Source: Branchiostoma floridae
Lineage: Eukaryota > Chordata > Leptocardii > Amphioxiformes > Branchiostomatidae
Direction of reading: 5' to 3'
Assembly (NCBI RefSeq): GCF_000003815.2
Contig: NC_049984.1
Location: 9,339,805 to 9,403,804 of the forward strand
Length of the DNA stretch: 64,000 nucleotides
Below the pieces are notes generated by a model. It made no database searches, had not been told where the DNA came from, and saw nothing but the letters and a program-made list of their open reading frames with translations. A program made the position numbers and the translations under genes. Shown piece by piece: positions 51,035 to 61,587 of this stretch (the stretch's first letter is position 1; each line of letters begins with the position of its first letter).

Positions 51035-51196
51035 TACTCTCCAAGCAGAGGTTTATGGGGGAAATCTTGGTCATTTCCTTATACTAGTATGTCGTCTTTA
51101 TCTGTCAGCTATCCCCTAGTTGCGGTGGGCATATAATACTATAACTCTGTATAAGGAAAAGGTCACGATTGCCCCATAAACCTCTGCACAGAGAGC
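51035..51196. mobile_element. Fold-back MITE, ~160 bp
   Basis: Arms of about 48 bp share GCAGAGGTTTATGGGG and TTTCCTTATA at the left, inverted at the right as TATAAGGAAA and CCCCATAAACCTCTGC. Non-coding. Confidence 0.85.
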
Positions 51197-51838
51197 ACAA
51201 TTAAAGACCTAATTTATTTGGAGTTGGATGAGAGTTAAAATTTTGGCAGTATCGATTTGACCGAATGGAAAGCTTGAATATAAATTTGGTCGTTGACGGC
51301 TTTTTCAAGCGTAGTTACTGAAAGGTAGAAGCCTAGGCGTGTCACAGCGCAGTTGCCGTGATAAGTAAACAAATGAACAAAAGTGATCGGCCCAATCGTT
51401 GGATAGGTACTGAAACCTCGCTTTCCATGGTGACTGGTGACGCAATCACAGAGAATCTTTAAAAGGATCTTGGTCCTTCCAGTCCAACTTCAGTTCGTTT
51501 CGATGGCGAATTTATCTCTCATGGGAATGATAAATACATAATAATTTTATTCTGTTCATATTTTTCTCCATCACACAGAAGTAAAAGTCTCTAAAGTAAA
51601 GCAGCATTGCTGTTTTTTTAACAATAGTGTCGACATTCTTCGACTTTTACTCTTCATTTATTCTTAATATTACTATTTAATACTGTGCCAATTGTGACGC
51701 AGAGTCTTGTAGACAGAACGTGCTGGCCTGAATACCATTTCCCCACATTCTGTGGTCAGCTACAGTACATGGTAAGAGGGGACATTAGTAACTGGCTGGA
51801 GATGAACGAAGACGATATTTAGTCCGAAACCTCTGCCG

Positions 51839-54800
51839 TTAATCGTTGGGCATGATCAGATTTATCACCCCGTGGTGCACCTGGCCTTGTACCGGGCCGT
51901 ATTCGATCTTCTCCCCGTCCAGGGTCATGAGTCCGGGCGGTGTGACGGGCTCCACGCGGAACGCCTTGCAGCACACGTACCCGCCGTCACTGCCGAAATC
52001 AAACACCTGGGTCCCCTCCGCCATCTTCCCCATGAACTTCAACATCTGTCTCCTGGACACGCCGGACTTCAAGAAGGACAGGAACAGGACGCCGTCGTCG
52101 AACGAGCTGCAGGGCGACGAGAAATAACCTTCCGAAATGTGGCTGATGCTCTGGATGATCATGGTGACGAAGTCGGTTTCTATGGTAACCCAGTCGGCCG
52201 GGACGGGCTGGTCCAGCGGGGGGAGGAGGGGGGAGGGAGGTCCGTACACACGGCGGGGGCGGTGGCCACTCGCTGGACATGGCTGTGAGGATTTGGAGTT
52301 GTTTTGGTTCGTTGACACTGCGGCTCCTATGAAGTCGGAGTCACCGTTTTTGTAATGTCCGTTCTCGCTATTCATGTTTCCAACCACGCCGTCAGCCGTC
52401 AACTTGGTTGTTTCGTAGACAGTGTTCACATTGCCGTTGACGTGACCTTCCTCCGAAGTTGATAGGTGAACGCCGTTTTCTGTAGAAAATGACATGAGCT
52501 TGGCGTCCAGTGAGGTTGACTCCTGACTGGGCGTTTCTAAACGTTCATTGTCCATGCAATGAAAGCCGTTCAGTGCGCTCGCACTGCGCGTGCGTATTCT
52601 TGCCTCATCACGTCCACCATTGATGGCGACCGCAGACGAACTGTGGGACATACTTCTGGGTTTGACCTCCAACTTGTTTTGGGACAGAACTTGTCGTGCT
52701 TGCTTGAGCGCGTCAACATCTTTCACTGGGAGGAAAGACAGTTTACCTCTGTACAATCTCAGCTTCATGAGATTATGGAGGGACCCAAAAAGAAAGCGAC
52801 TTCCTCCCAAGTACCGGTAGCGTTCGCTTTCGATGTCCACGTCGGCGGAGAAGCCCCACTGGAAGGAGAGGAATGCGTAGCGCCTTTCGGAGGCCGTATC
52901 CACGGACATGAGGTCCAAGGGACGGGTGTGGCCTTTCATCGTGGCTTTCAGCAACACGAACGTCGAATGGACCATCCTGTCCTCCTCAAATGGTTCCCTG
53001 ATTTTAAAAAACACACACATTAAGACTAGATTTTGAAATTCATATCTAGTTTTGTGCACACATAAATGAGACCTGAAATGTTGATTAGCTTTCAGGCGTT
53101 TTTAGCTTAATCTCCAAGCAGATTCTACGGTAGCATAAGATAGTATTAAAAGCTGGCAGAGGAGTGAAGCCGGCCTAGGAGTGTGCATGCTGTCGGAGCC
53201 CGTCTGACTCCCTTTGGCCGGCAATACTCCTTGATCAGCTTTGATACTATCTGTATGGCACCGTAGGATCTGCTTGGAGATTAGTTTTGCCCGTCTCCAA
53301 AAGAAATATGCAATGAAACCAGCCTAGATCGAGATTGAGACTAGACCATTCTCAGCGTCCAAGATGTACTGGTAGACATCGAATATTTGGAAGTACGTTC
53401 TCTACCTTTAATCAACAGTCACTGTTAGAAGAAAAATTGATAGTAACTGTAAACATACGTGACTGATGAACCTCTTCAACGCAATGAAACCAATTTGTTA
53501 AAAATAAATCATGGATAAGCCAAGAAAGCCGCGATTTACTAAATTAAGTATCAATTCAAACCAGCTTCAAGATGTTGCAAAGCTGTGGAATAGAGCATGG
53601 CCTCACCCCAGTGCATAGTTAATGGAGTAGCATAGTCCGTTTCCCGAGCCGGCGGGAAGGATACCGAGGGGGATCTTGATCGCCTGTTCCCAGTCAGGCC
53701 GCGACATCAGCCCGTTTACAACCTGGGGAGGATGGGAAACGTAGTGGTAAGTTAGCAACATGAAAGGTTGGCCAAGTCATCACAATCCTAACGCTCTGCT
53801 ATATTTTATGGAAGTTCACCATTGACAGTAATCGANNNNNNNNNNNNNNNNNNNNNNNNNNNNNNNNNNNNNNNNNNNNNNNNNNNNNNNNNNNNNNNNN
53901 NNNNNNNNNNNNNNNNNNNNNNNNNNNNNNNNNNNCCCACTTCTCCGCTCTTCCAGCGACCCGGAGTCTGATAGAGACTAGTGTAGGCGCCAGTTATGTT
54001 ATGGAAATGATCTTTAGACTAGAGTAGTTGGCTCTGAGTTTAAGTCCTTACGATGTGTTCATAATATCATAGCTTTCTCCAATCCTTTTTATGTTAGCTC
54101 CACATTATCCTATGCTATAACAGCTTCTTGAAACAGAGGCAAAGTTTCTTATCGAATGTCGACAGCACTTCAAGGCTTAGTAATAAGTTTGAAAACAAAG
54201 GCAACGCTTCTTATCGAAATACGAAGACCTTAAACACTTAGCGTTTATAAGTCACCGATGAAACAAAATATGGCAACCTTCACAACGGTTTAACAGAACA
54301 CCGCCTACACGTCTGTGAACTTTCCGAATACCAGACAGCCTTGTGAACACTAGTAGCAAAAGCGGTCCACAACATTCTTGAGCATTAAAGTAGACTGAAC
54401 CAATGATACTGACCTACAACGGTAAAGTTTGGCATAAAACCATACACTTAGGAGGCAAAACACATTTTACAGCTCCAACATGCATGGTCTATATTTTTAG
54501 ACATTCGTAGGTGTAGCCGGAATATGTATCCATGAGGAGCCGTGTTTACTTCTAGCCCGAGTTTACACAATCTCTCGCTGGCTGGGCGGCGGCAACTGTA
54601 GGACTGGCCGCTAGGAGCGCGATTTCAGTCAGGTAATGTTTACTTCAAACTTTACTGACTAATGTTCCTTTTCGATGGCTGCTTCGCTGTGCAATATGAA
54701 GTGTAACTGAAAAAGGGACAGTCCAAAAACATTCATCCCTCAGTTAGAAACAAGTGACCTTACCTCATACAACACGCCGTCCCCGGACACAACAACGATC

Positions 54801-54962
54801 CCTCCCCATGCCGACAGGTCCGTACTTTGTACCACATCAAACGCGTGGCCGGAGTATTCTGGCAATGCGGTCAGAAATAGAGTTAGTCAAACCATCTTAG
54901 TGAGGGATACTGGTAATATATGTTTAGCCACGAGAGTAAAAAGTATAGTAGGGATTAAACAG

Positions 54963-54993
<31 letters not shown>

Positions 54994-55436
54994 TTCACAG
55001 TGTGTGTGTGTGTGTCAAAGTATGTGTTTGTGTGACACAGGGTGTGTGTGTCACAGTGTGTATTTCCGTAACAGTGTGTGTCATAGTGTTTCAGTGTGTG
55101 TGTCAGTGTATGTGTGTCACAGTGCGTGTGTGTGTGTCTCACAGTGTGTATATGAAAATCTACTTCTCCGACTACGTTAACGTCAGAGCTTGCATCCAGT
55201 TCATGGAGTATTAGATGATAATACAAGTTCATGTATCAGTAAGCATTGCCCGGTGTATCAGTAACTCAGTGGCCGTACCTACCTGTGGTGACGACACTTA
55301 TCGAGACGTCTGCCTCCGCCATCATGGGCATGACCTGGTCGTCAAAGTACTGTCTGGCCTTCCCCTGTCCGCCGTACGGGTTCAGCAGCACCAGGAGGGC
55401 GGGGCGGACCGGCAGCAGGCTGGGCGTGAGGTCTGT

Positions 55437-55481
<45 letters not shown>

Positions 55482-58400
55482 ATCGATGCTCTATGGTCAA
55501 TCAACCAATCGATCAGGCTATCTATCTGGCTATCAATTCAACCATCGATCAACCCATCCATTATCTACATATTAATCAAAGCACTATTAAACACTTTTGC
55601 ATTTCACTAGTGACAACAACAATTACAGGAAGGTTACATGCTATAGAGTTCCTGCAGTTGTTGCCTTCACTGGTAATAGTGCAATAAGGATAAACAATAT
55701 GAGTCAACTGCTACGGGATATTTCCATCGACGTTGGCAACTCATCAACTGCATGACGGAGCATCTGAAATGTTATTTGTGCAGATGGACTTCGTCCAGCA
55801 AATATCCCTGGCACATGGTCAGATATAATTGCGTGCGAAGGCGAAAACTTGCGTTCCCTACCCAGGCCCTTATGTCGTATTTCTAAAACTGTGTTAAGTA
55901 CGTATCCGAAAAGGTTTAGGGGTTGAATTGGCAAGTACTTATGGTTTTCAGGGGGTTCACACGCTTGCGTCCGTTACGAAATGGGCCAGGAAACGGGTTC
56001 AGTAAAAAGGTCTTGTCTTTTTTTTTAGCTCGACGCTTCCGTCGTTAACAATTGTTCCTATATCTTTATTTTTTTTCAGAATTCTGAAGTAAATTTAAGA
56101 AGCCCCCAAAGCATCATGGAGTCAGTTGGTGAGAGACCTTAGCTTTGATTGATATTATATCAATAGGTGTCGTGTGCTTTAGACATTTATATTGTTGAAA
56201 CAGCAATAGCTTGGCATCCCTCTCCCTATGTTCACATCGTGCACGCCTAACACCCGCTCATGCACATAGTTGAAAATTTGCAGATACATTCCAGCAATTA
56301 CAAAATTTTTTGTGCATCTTGTTTATGCAATTTTCATGCATTTGTTCATGGGCTAGTCTGTACCATAGGTCACGGGAGAATAGTAGAAAATTGGCCAAAT
56401 CGATAGATAACATGTCAGAGGAGACAAAGCCCGACGATTGATAATTCCTATTTTTTTGCCGACTTCTACGATCCATACCCCATTGGAAAGGCCTGGTGGA
56501 GGCTGTCAGTGGACCGCATGCACCGCAAAGTGCTCTTAGACTACAAGTTCGACGTAACATAAGATCGCAGTTCTGTGGGTGCCTCCATTGTTCAAACAAC
56601 TACTTCAACCATGTCGAGAGACATGGTTGAAGGAGCACTTGAACGTCAGACAAACTGGTTCAGACCAGGACTCACTCCAGACGCACTTAATAGTGTTTCC
56701 ACTGTGCCATGTCCGGGCATATCGATCTCTCAAAGGCTGTGGCTGGGCCATGTAAAAACGCCGTTTGTGCGTACGTGGGTATTATTACCGTGAAAAACGC
56801 AGGCAGGAGGGAGGGGGGGGGGGGGGCGAACGTATGCTACGCTAGCAATTACTCAAGGTCAGACGTTTCAGGCAGAATCCACTACCTTTCGTCAGTGACA
56901 CTAAAGGGATCTCATTGTAGAGAAAATCCTGCTCTCCAACTATATCTTTTTTGCATATCAATTCATAAGTTATGATATATAAACCTGTCACTGACGAAAG
57001 GATTCTACCTTAAACGTCTGACCGTTTCCAAAATCATATCCAGTTGCTATTTGGCGTGTCTTATTGCCTGGATGTCTAACCTTCATCGACGAACGTATAC
57101 TAACACTTTAGCGGTCGCCAGTCAAGCGAATCCTTCTAGAATATCAGAACAAGCAAGGTAGTACTGATGGTATTCATCTGAATACAAAGTGAAATCATAA
57201 ACATGCATATGATTGACTTATTCTTCCTCAAGTTTTAGTTAGACTGGGTTATATATATTCAGTATAATATAACATATCAAACAAATGTATAGAAATATTT
57301 GGTACTAGAGAACCCTGTACACAAATGTGTATAATTCTGTCAGTTTACAAATTTGTGCGTGGCTTTACTTAATTTTTTTGTCACATCAAAATATCAATAT
57401 ACGCTAACGAACTCTGAAATATCATAAAACACGACCACTGTTGTTTTTCAGTTCAGCATCCATTGTCTGGTCTCCTCCTATTACCAAACACAGATCGTAT
57501 AGCTGGTCGAATGATAATAACATGTATGTCCTTTGTCTCGTCTTTGTCTCGTCAAGTGTAATTCCAGCCCCGATATGTCAATGCGTGCCAGACTATCATT
57601 ATTGCTGACACGTGCGGAGGGGGCAGGTGCGAGACAGGCGGTAGCCTCCGTCGCAGACTTCGAGTGGGATGGCATTTTATGGGGAGAGGGGCGCTGGTTC
57701 CTGACTTTCAACGTTGGCTCGAGGCGGGGCAAACTCCCTTCCTCAGCAAACTCCCTTTCGCGGCATAGGAAAACCAAGCAAGAGCAAACGTATACGCGAA
57801 CCAGCGCTCCCTCCCCCCAATAAAGTAAAAGCAGCCCGGCTCGAAGTCTGCGACGGAGGCTAGACAGGCGGTAGGCAGGCATTAACCACACAGTCCCGCT
57901 TCGGGTGAAGGTCTTCTCATCAACACAAAGGCTGGAATGAATCTCCACGCAGATAAATCGTGGGGAAAAGCATCTCAAAAGGGCTAATCAGTATCCATAG
58001 ATACTGCCTTTGCCTCCGTTAGGAGATTAGGTTTGAATGGCGATTCTGGGAAAATTCTCAGAAAGCCACTGACATGTGCTCTTTTGTTTGTTTCATTTCA
58101 CATTTTGCTGTCACAATTCCATTTTCTACTTCTTTTCTTCAAATCCGCCATTTCTGTCACCGTCAACATCTTCTTTTCACATGATTTGTATTCGCCTTTT
58201 TGCCCATAGTCGTATTCAATGCTTATCCCAAGTCATCGGTTACCCGGCGAGGGGTGCCTTTGTTCGATCCGAATTTCCTGAACAATCGGACGATTCCACA
58301 CATTAATTTTATCATCATATACAACAATAGTCTGCTCGCGGTTGTGCATTACACGCCATGGTTATTGTCCCCTGGGTAGGCTTTACAATGTGACCGCATC

Positions 58401-61400
58401 ACTAGACTACGCAGATCTGGTGCAATCGCCAAGCAGATGTTGCGGGTCGGCACGTATTCCTGCAATGACTAAGTCTTTTTTTTTACGCTGCAGGGCGAAT
58501 GGAATATTACTACGTAAAGATGATCACTTGGAGATTTCATCATTGATGCAAGACTTAGAATGACACTGGGCTATTTTCACATTGACTTTGCAAACAGACT
58601 ACTGGCACACCTTGAATTTACTTATACTCATAGATGCTTCGACAAGTAAGATACGAAGGGGTAAAATCACACGCCATGTTTTGTTTGTATCTGTCAATCA
58701 CGGCTACTAAAGAACCGTCAGGGTTACTAAAGGAAACACAACCCAGTTCGGTGGGGTACATTTCAACGTCAGTGTTAAAAGCTTTGTTTCCTCATTGTGG
58801 TCATAACAGTGACCGAAGCTTGCAAAAATAGAGCTAGAGTTTTCAATTTCAGCTGACTGCGCAGCGTCAATTCTAGCTGCGAGAAGCACAATATCAAGTT
58901 AGGACACAGAGTGTCGGCAATTTGTAACATGTACTACGGCACAATGCCAGCAGGTCCCGCGTCGATTAGTCCAACACTTTGGATAATCTTTGCATAACTA
59001 TGTTTAAACTGTAACTAACTTACGTCCTGACTGTCTATCCTATTGGTCAGTTCTATATTCAGCGGGTACAGTCCAGATTCTTCATTGTTCTTTATTCAAC
59101 TTCAGGATTTGTTTGTTATTAAGTTAGGATACACAAGCATTATAAAACAGAGAGTACTAAGGGGAGCAGGCATACAAAGATCAATTCTACAATATTTTGG
59201 TAGGAAATATCATAAACTTAAACATATCTCTAAAATATAACCAATCAAGTTGGTCTACATTCTTTTGCAACCTCGCCAACACACTGGCATAACAAGTCGT
59301 ATATACCATGGTATCTATCACGTGTATCTATCAGCACTGCGCCATTGTGTAAATGTGCAAATATCTTTATCACTTCAGACTGTCAAACCTTGCTGACTCG
59401 ATCTTTGGTCACATTGTTCTCAACACTTGTACCAGAAGCGGACGTTGTACTCTGTACTGTTCAAGAATGTAATGGCTACTGGCGCCGATTGACAAACTAG
59501 GTCGTTTGTGTCGAAAATCTGCACTACACTCGCTTCTACGTAAACTGGTCTAGTCAATAACGTCCAGTCTTTAGCTGACATTAACATATTGTTGTTGTTG
59601 TTCAGATCACCGTACCGAACTAACTGGGTCAATAGGGCTGGGCTTTCCAAACATACTCCTGACATTTCGCGGTAATAATGGGTGGGCAAATCGATACATA
59701 TAATCTAACGTGAAATAGCATGACCGCAGATGAAAAAGGGTGTCATAACTGAAAATAAAAATTAGTGGTAGGTAATGAATAATATATATATACAAACATG
59801 TATGTGGTGGGGTTGTTTTTAATCGATGTCAGTGACGACACGACACGGTCATGAGTTCCATTCCCTGACTTGTATAGTTGTATATTGGTTCGATTACACA
59901 CCGATGTTGACAAGTATAATTTCCATAAAAGTGTGCGGTGTTTGCGACAGAAAAAAAAAACTTGACAGGATAAATACAATTTTTTTTCAAGAGGAAAACG
60001 ATAACCACACTAGAAGTTGCACTACGTTCAACCTGGACTTGTATTTTGTACCAATAATTATTAAGTGATGCAAAACCCCATTGTGTTTCAGCTATGTTGC
60101 ATAAGAAAGTTCCACCTGCGCAAGGTGCAAGGTACGACCTTTGATCAACATCGTCACATAAATTCATACTTTGTACCCCTGTGGTGTCAAGGACAGTCAA
60201 AGTGGGTAACGCATGGAAAACAGGGGAGAAATACTAGTAATGTGGCCACGATTTCATAGCAATTACCTACCGTACCACGGTGGCAGATCTAGATGAAATT
60301 ATTTCAAAATATAGTAACTGCAGACCACAATGGCATGGACAGGCGATGCCAATAGGCAGGAATTAAAGTCCCTAATCAGAGTCCTCCTCAGAGGATGGAA
60401 TAACGGAGGCCCTCCACTATACTTCTAGCCCAGCTCCACTATACTACTTTTGAAATTTAGTGTGTTTCTTCCCTATTTTCTTGGTTAGTTTTGCTAAAAT
60501 CAATGAAAATTCACAGATTTTTGTGCCAAGTGGCATCAATTTTCCAGTCAGCAAAGGAATCACTGTAATATATTATACTCGTAGTATTTGACACCCTCTG
60601 TCATTGGAAAATGGATGCATTTTCATGAAGAGCAGCACGTTGGTTCGGGTTATTTTTGCCAGCCCCTCCACTATACAAAAAAATTGTGGGGAGAACCCTG
60701 CTAATCAAACGTTTGCCAAATTTTATGCCAGATAAAGATAGCGAGCTCGTTTCGTGTTAGCTGAATTTCTCGGCGCTGTGCGACATTCCGCGTTTATAGT
60801 ATCTACTCTACTGACAAGTGTAACGTTAACAAATATGATCTGTGCAAGTATGATCACACAGTTACAGTTTTTACAACATGCATGTGTGTTATGTTGACAT
60901 ACAGTAGTTCAATGCTGTGGCAGTGCTGACCGTTGCTTTTCTCTGCATGTGACAGATGCACCACACAATAAAACCATGCATTAATCATGCATGTACCCAT
61001 GTGTGACTGCCGGTGTGAGGTCGTTGTTGGAATGATTCCATGTTTTTATTGGATGTCAGTGATGCTGTTACGTGCTCCGTGGTCAGCAATGCTTGGAACT
61101 CTATGAATATTGATATTTTACAAATCAAGACGTAAAATGCATAACACAAAGAAGGAACCTTACCGGTTTCCGCTGTCAGGGTTTGCCCGGCCAGCAGGCA
61201 CCTGACGGCGATTCTCCATTTCTCGGCGAGCTCGCAGTTCTGTTCGTAGTTGTCGAACCTGTCGACTCTGAACGATGTGGACACTCGGCTTCTGACGCTT
61301 CCCGATAGAAGCTTCCTCTTCAGAGGGTAGGAGTATATACACAGGAAAGCGCTCTGGTTTCCCTGGGTGGGTTTTCTTCTCAGTGAAACACTAGTGTGGC

Positions 61401-61587
61401 ATCCTAACACGTCTGCTAACGCCAGGGTACGTTCTTGTTGCGACCCCAATACAACATACACTATGGCTTCGGAGGTAAGTCTAACCGTATATCGAAGGTT
61501 TCCTCTTCTGAAAGCAGCGAAGACGTCTTCTAAGAGGACCTCGGGGGCGGTGGTCCCGTCAGTCTGTGAGTATTGAAGTTCGGCCAT
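51839..61587 (-). CDS. SPHK: Sphingosine kinase
   Basis: Five exons on the minus strand: 61587-61164, 55432-55283, 54858-54764, 53722-53607 and 52997-51839 (stop TAA). All phases agree; product 647 residues. The enzyme phosphorylates sphingosine to sphingosine-1-phosphate. Conserved blocks in order: LVLLNPYGGQGKA (C1), IVVVSGDGVLYE (C2, with the catalytic Asp), GILPAGSGNGL (C3), WGFSADVDIESERYRYLGG (C4), and DGVLFLSFLKSGV with a C-terminal HHGVINLIMP (C5). A low-complexity Ser/Asn-rich insert of about 130 residues between C4 and C5, plus an N-terminal extension of ~140 residues, makes it closer in size to vertebrate SPHK2 than SPHK1. The start at 61587 is the first in-frame ATG; an acceptor CAG just upstream implies a 5' UTR intron. 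Intron 1 is 5.7 kb and intron 3 includes an assembly gap. Confidence 0.95.
53108..53283. mobile_element. Fold-back MITE with TAATCTCC ends
   Basis: Arms of roughly 65 bp: TAATCTCCAAGCAGATTCTA at the left and TAGGATCTGCTTGGAGATTA at the right, followed inwards by matching GATAGTAT blocks and GCCGGC. Upstream flank of the last sphingosine kinase exon. Confidence 0.85.
53836..53935. other. Assembly gap, 100 N
   Basis: Exactly 100 N, a conventional size for a gap of unknown length. It lies in sphingosine kinase intron 3 and interrupts no recognised exon. Confidence 0.98.
54962..55150. repeat. (TG)n-rich microsatellite tract
   Basis: A pure (TG) run near 54965-54990 is followed by interrupted TGTG/CAGTG sequence, in intron 2 of the sphingosine kinase gene. 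Confidence 0.9.
55437..55480. repeat. (AATC)11 microsatellite at a splice acceptor
   Basis: Eleven perfect AATC units, GATT on the coding strand, ending 4 bp from the acceptor AG of sphingosine kinase exon 2 (55433-55434). Confidence 0.95.
56603..56632. repeat. 13-bp perfect hairpin with GAGA loop
   Basis: CTTCAACCATGTC, loop GAGA, then GACATGGTTGAAG. Perfect pairing; the plus-strand loop is a GNRA tetraloop. Confidence 0.9.
56843..57056. mobile_element. Fold-back MITE related to the 2266-2422 element
   Basis: Arms carry GGTCAGACGTTTCAGG and TTTCGTCAGTGAC at the left; GTCACTGACGAAAGG and CGTCTGACCGTTTCC at the right, with TCCAAAATCATATCCAG as in the first copy. Arm ends are placed approximately. 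Confidence 0.75.
57642..57862. mobile_element. 221-bp TIR element with 9-bp target duplication
   Basis: A perfect 23-bp terminal inverted repeat begins TAGCCTCCGTCGCAGACTTC. The element is flanked on both sides by GACAGGCGG (57633-57641 and 57863-57871). An inner inverted pair, GCGCTGGTTC and GAACCAGCGC, extends the fold. A 9-bp duplication fits the Mutator-like group by inference. Confidence 0.85.

Larger units (their letters stand above)
49694..51838. other. Spacer between SDR and sphingosine kinase
   Basis: The two genes converge here. The stretch holds two MITEs (49800-50001, 51035-51196) and otherwise AT-rich sequence with no recognisable exon. Confidence 0.5.
55484..61163. other. SPHK: Sphingosine kinase intron 1
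   Basis: The 5.7-kb intron contains two fold-back elements (56843-57056, 57642-57862), a perfect hairpin (56603-56632) and a G-run near 56812-56826. CCTCCACTATAC is repeated near 60413, 60434 and 60665. No exon of another gene recognised. Confidence 0.6.

Noticed and set aside
51846-53023. Plus-strand frames of 93-154 codons opposite the last sphingosine kinase exon
   Set aside because: The minus-strand frame encodes clear sphingosine kinase blocks; the plus frames have no recognisable content.
54900-55232. Frames rich in Val/Cys or His/Thr over the TG tract
   Set aside because: Translation of a microsatellite.
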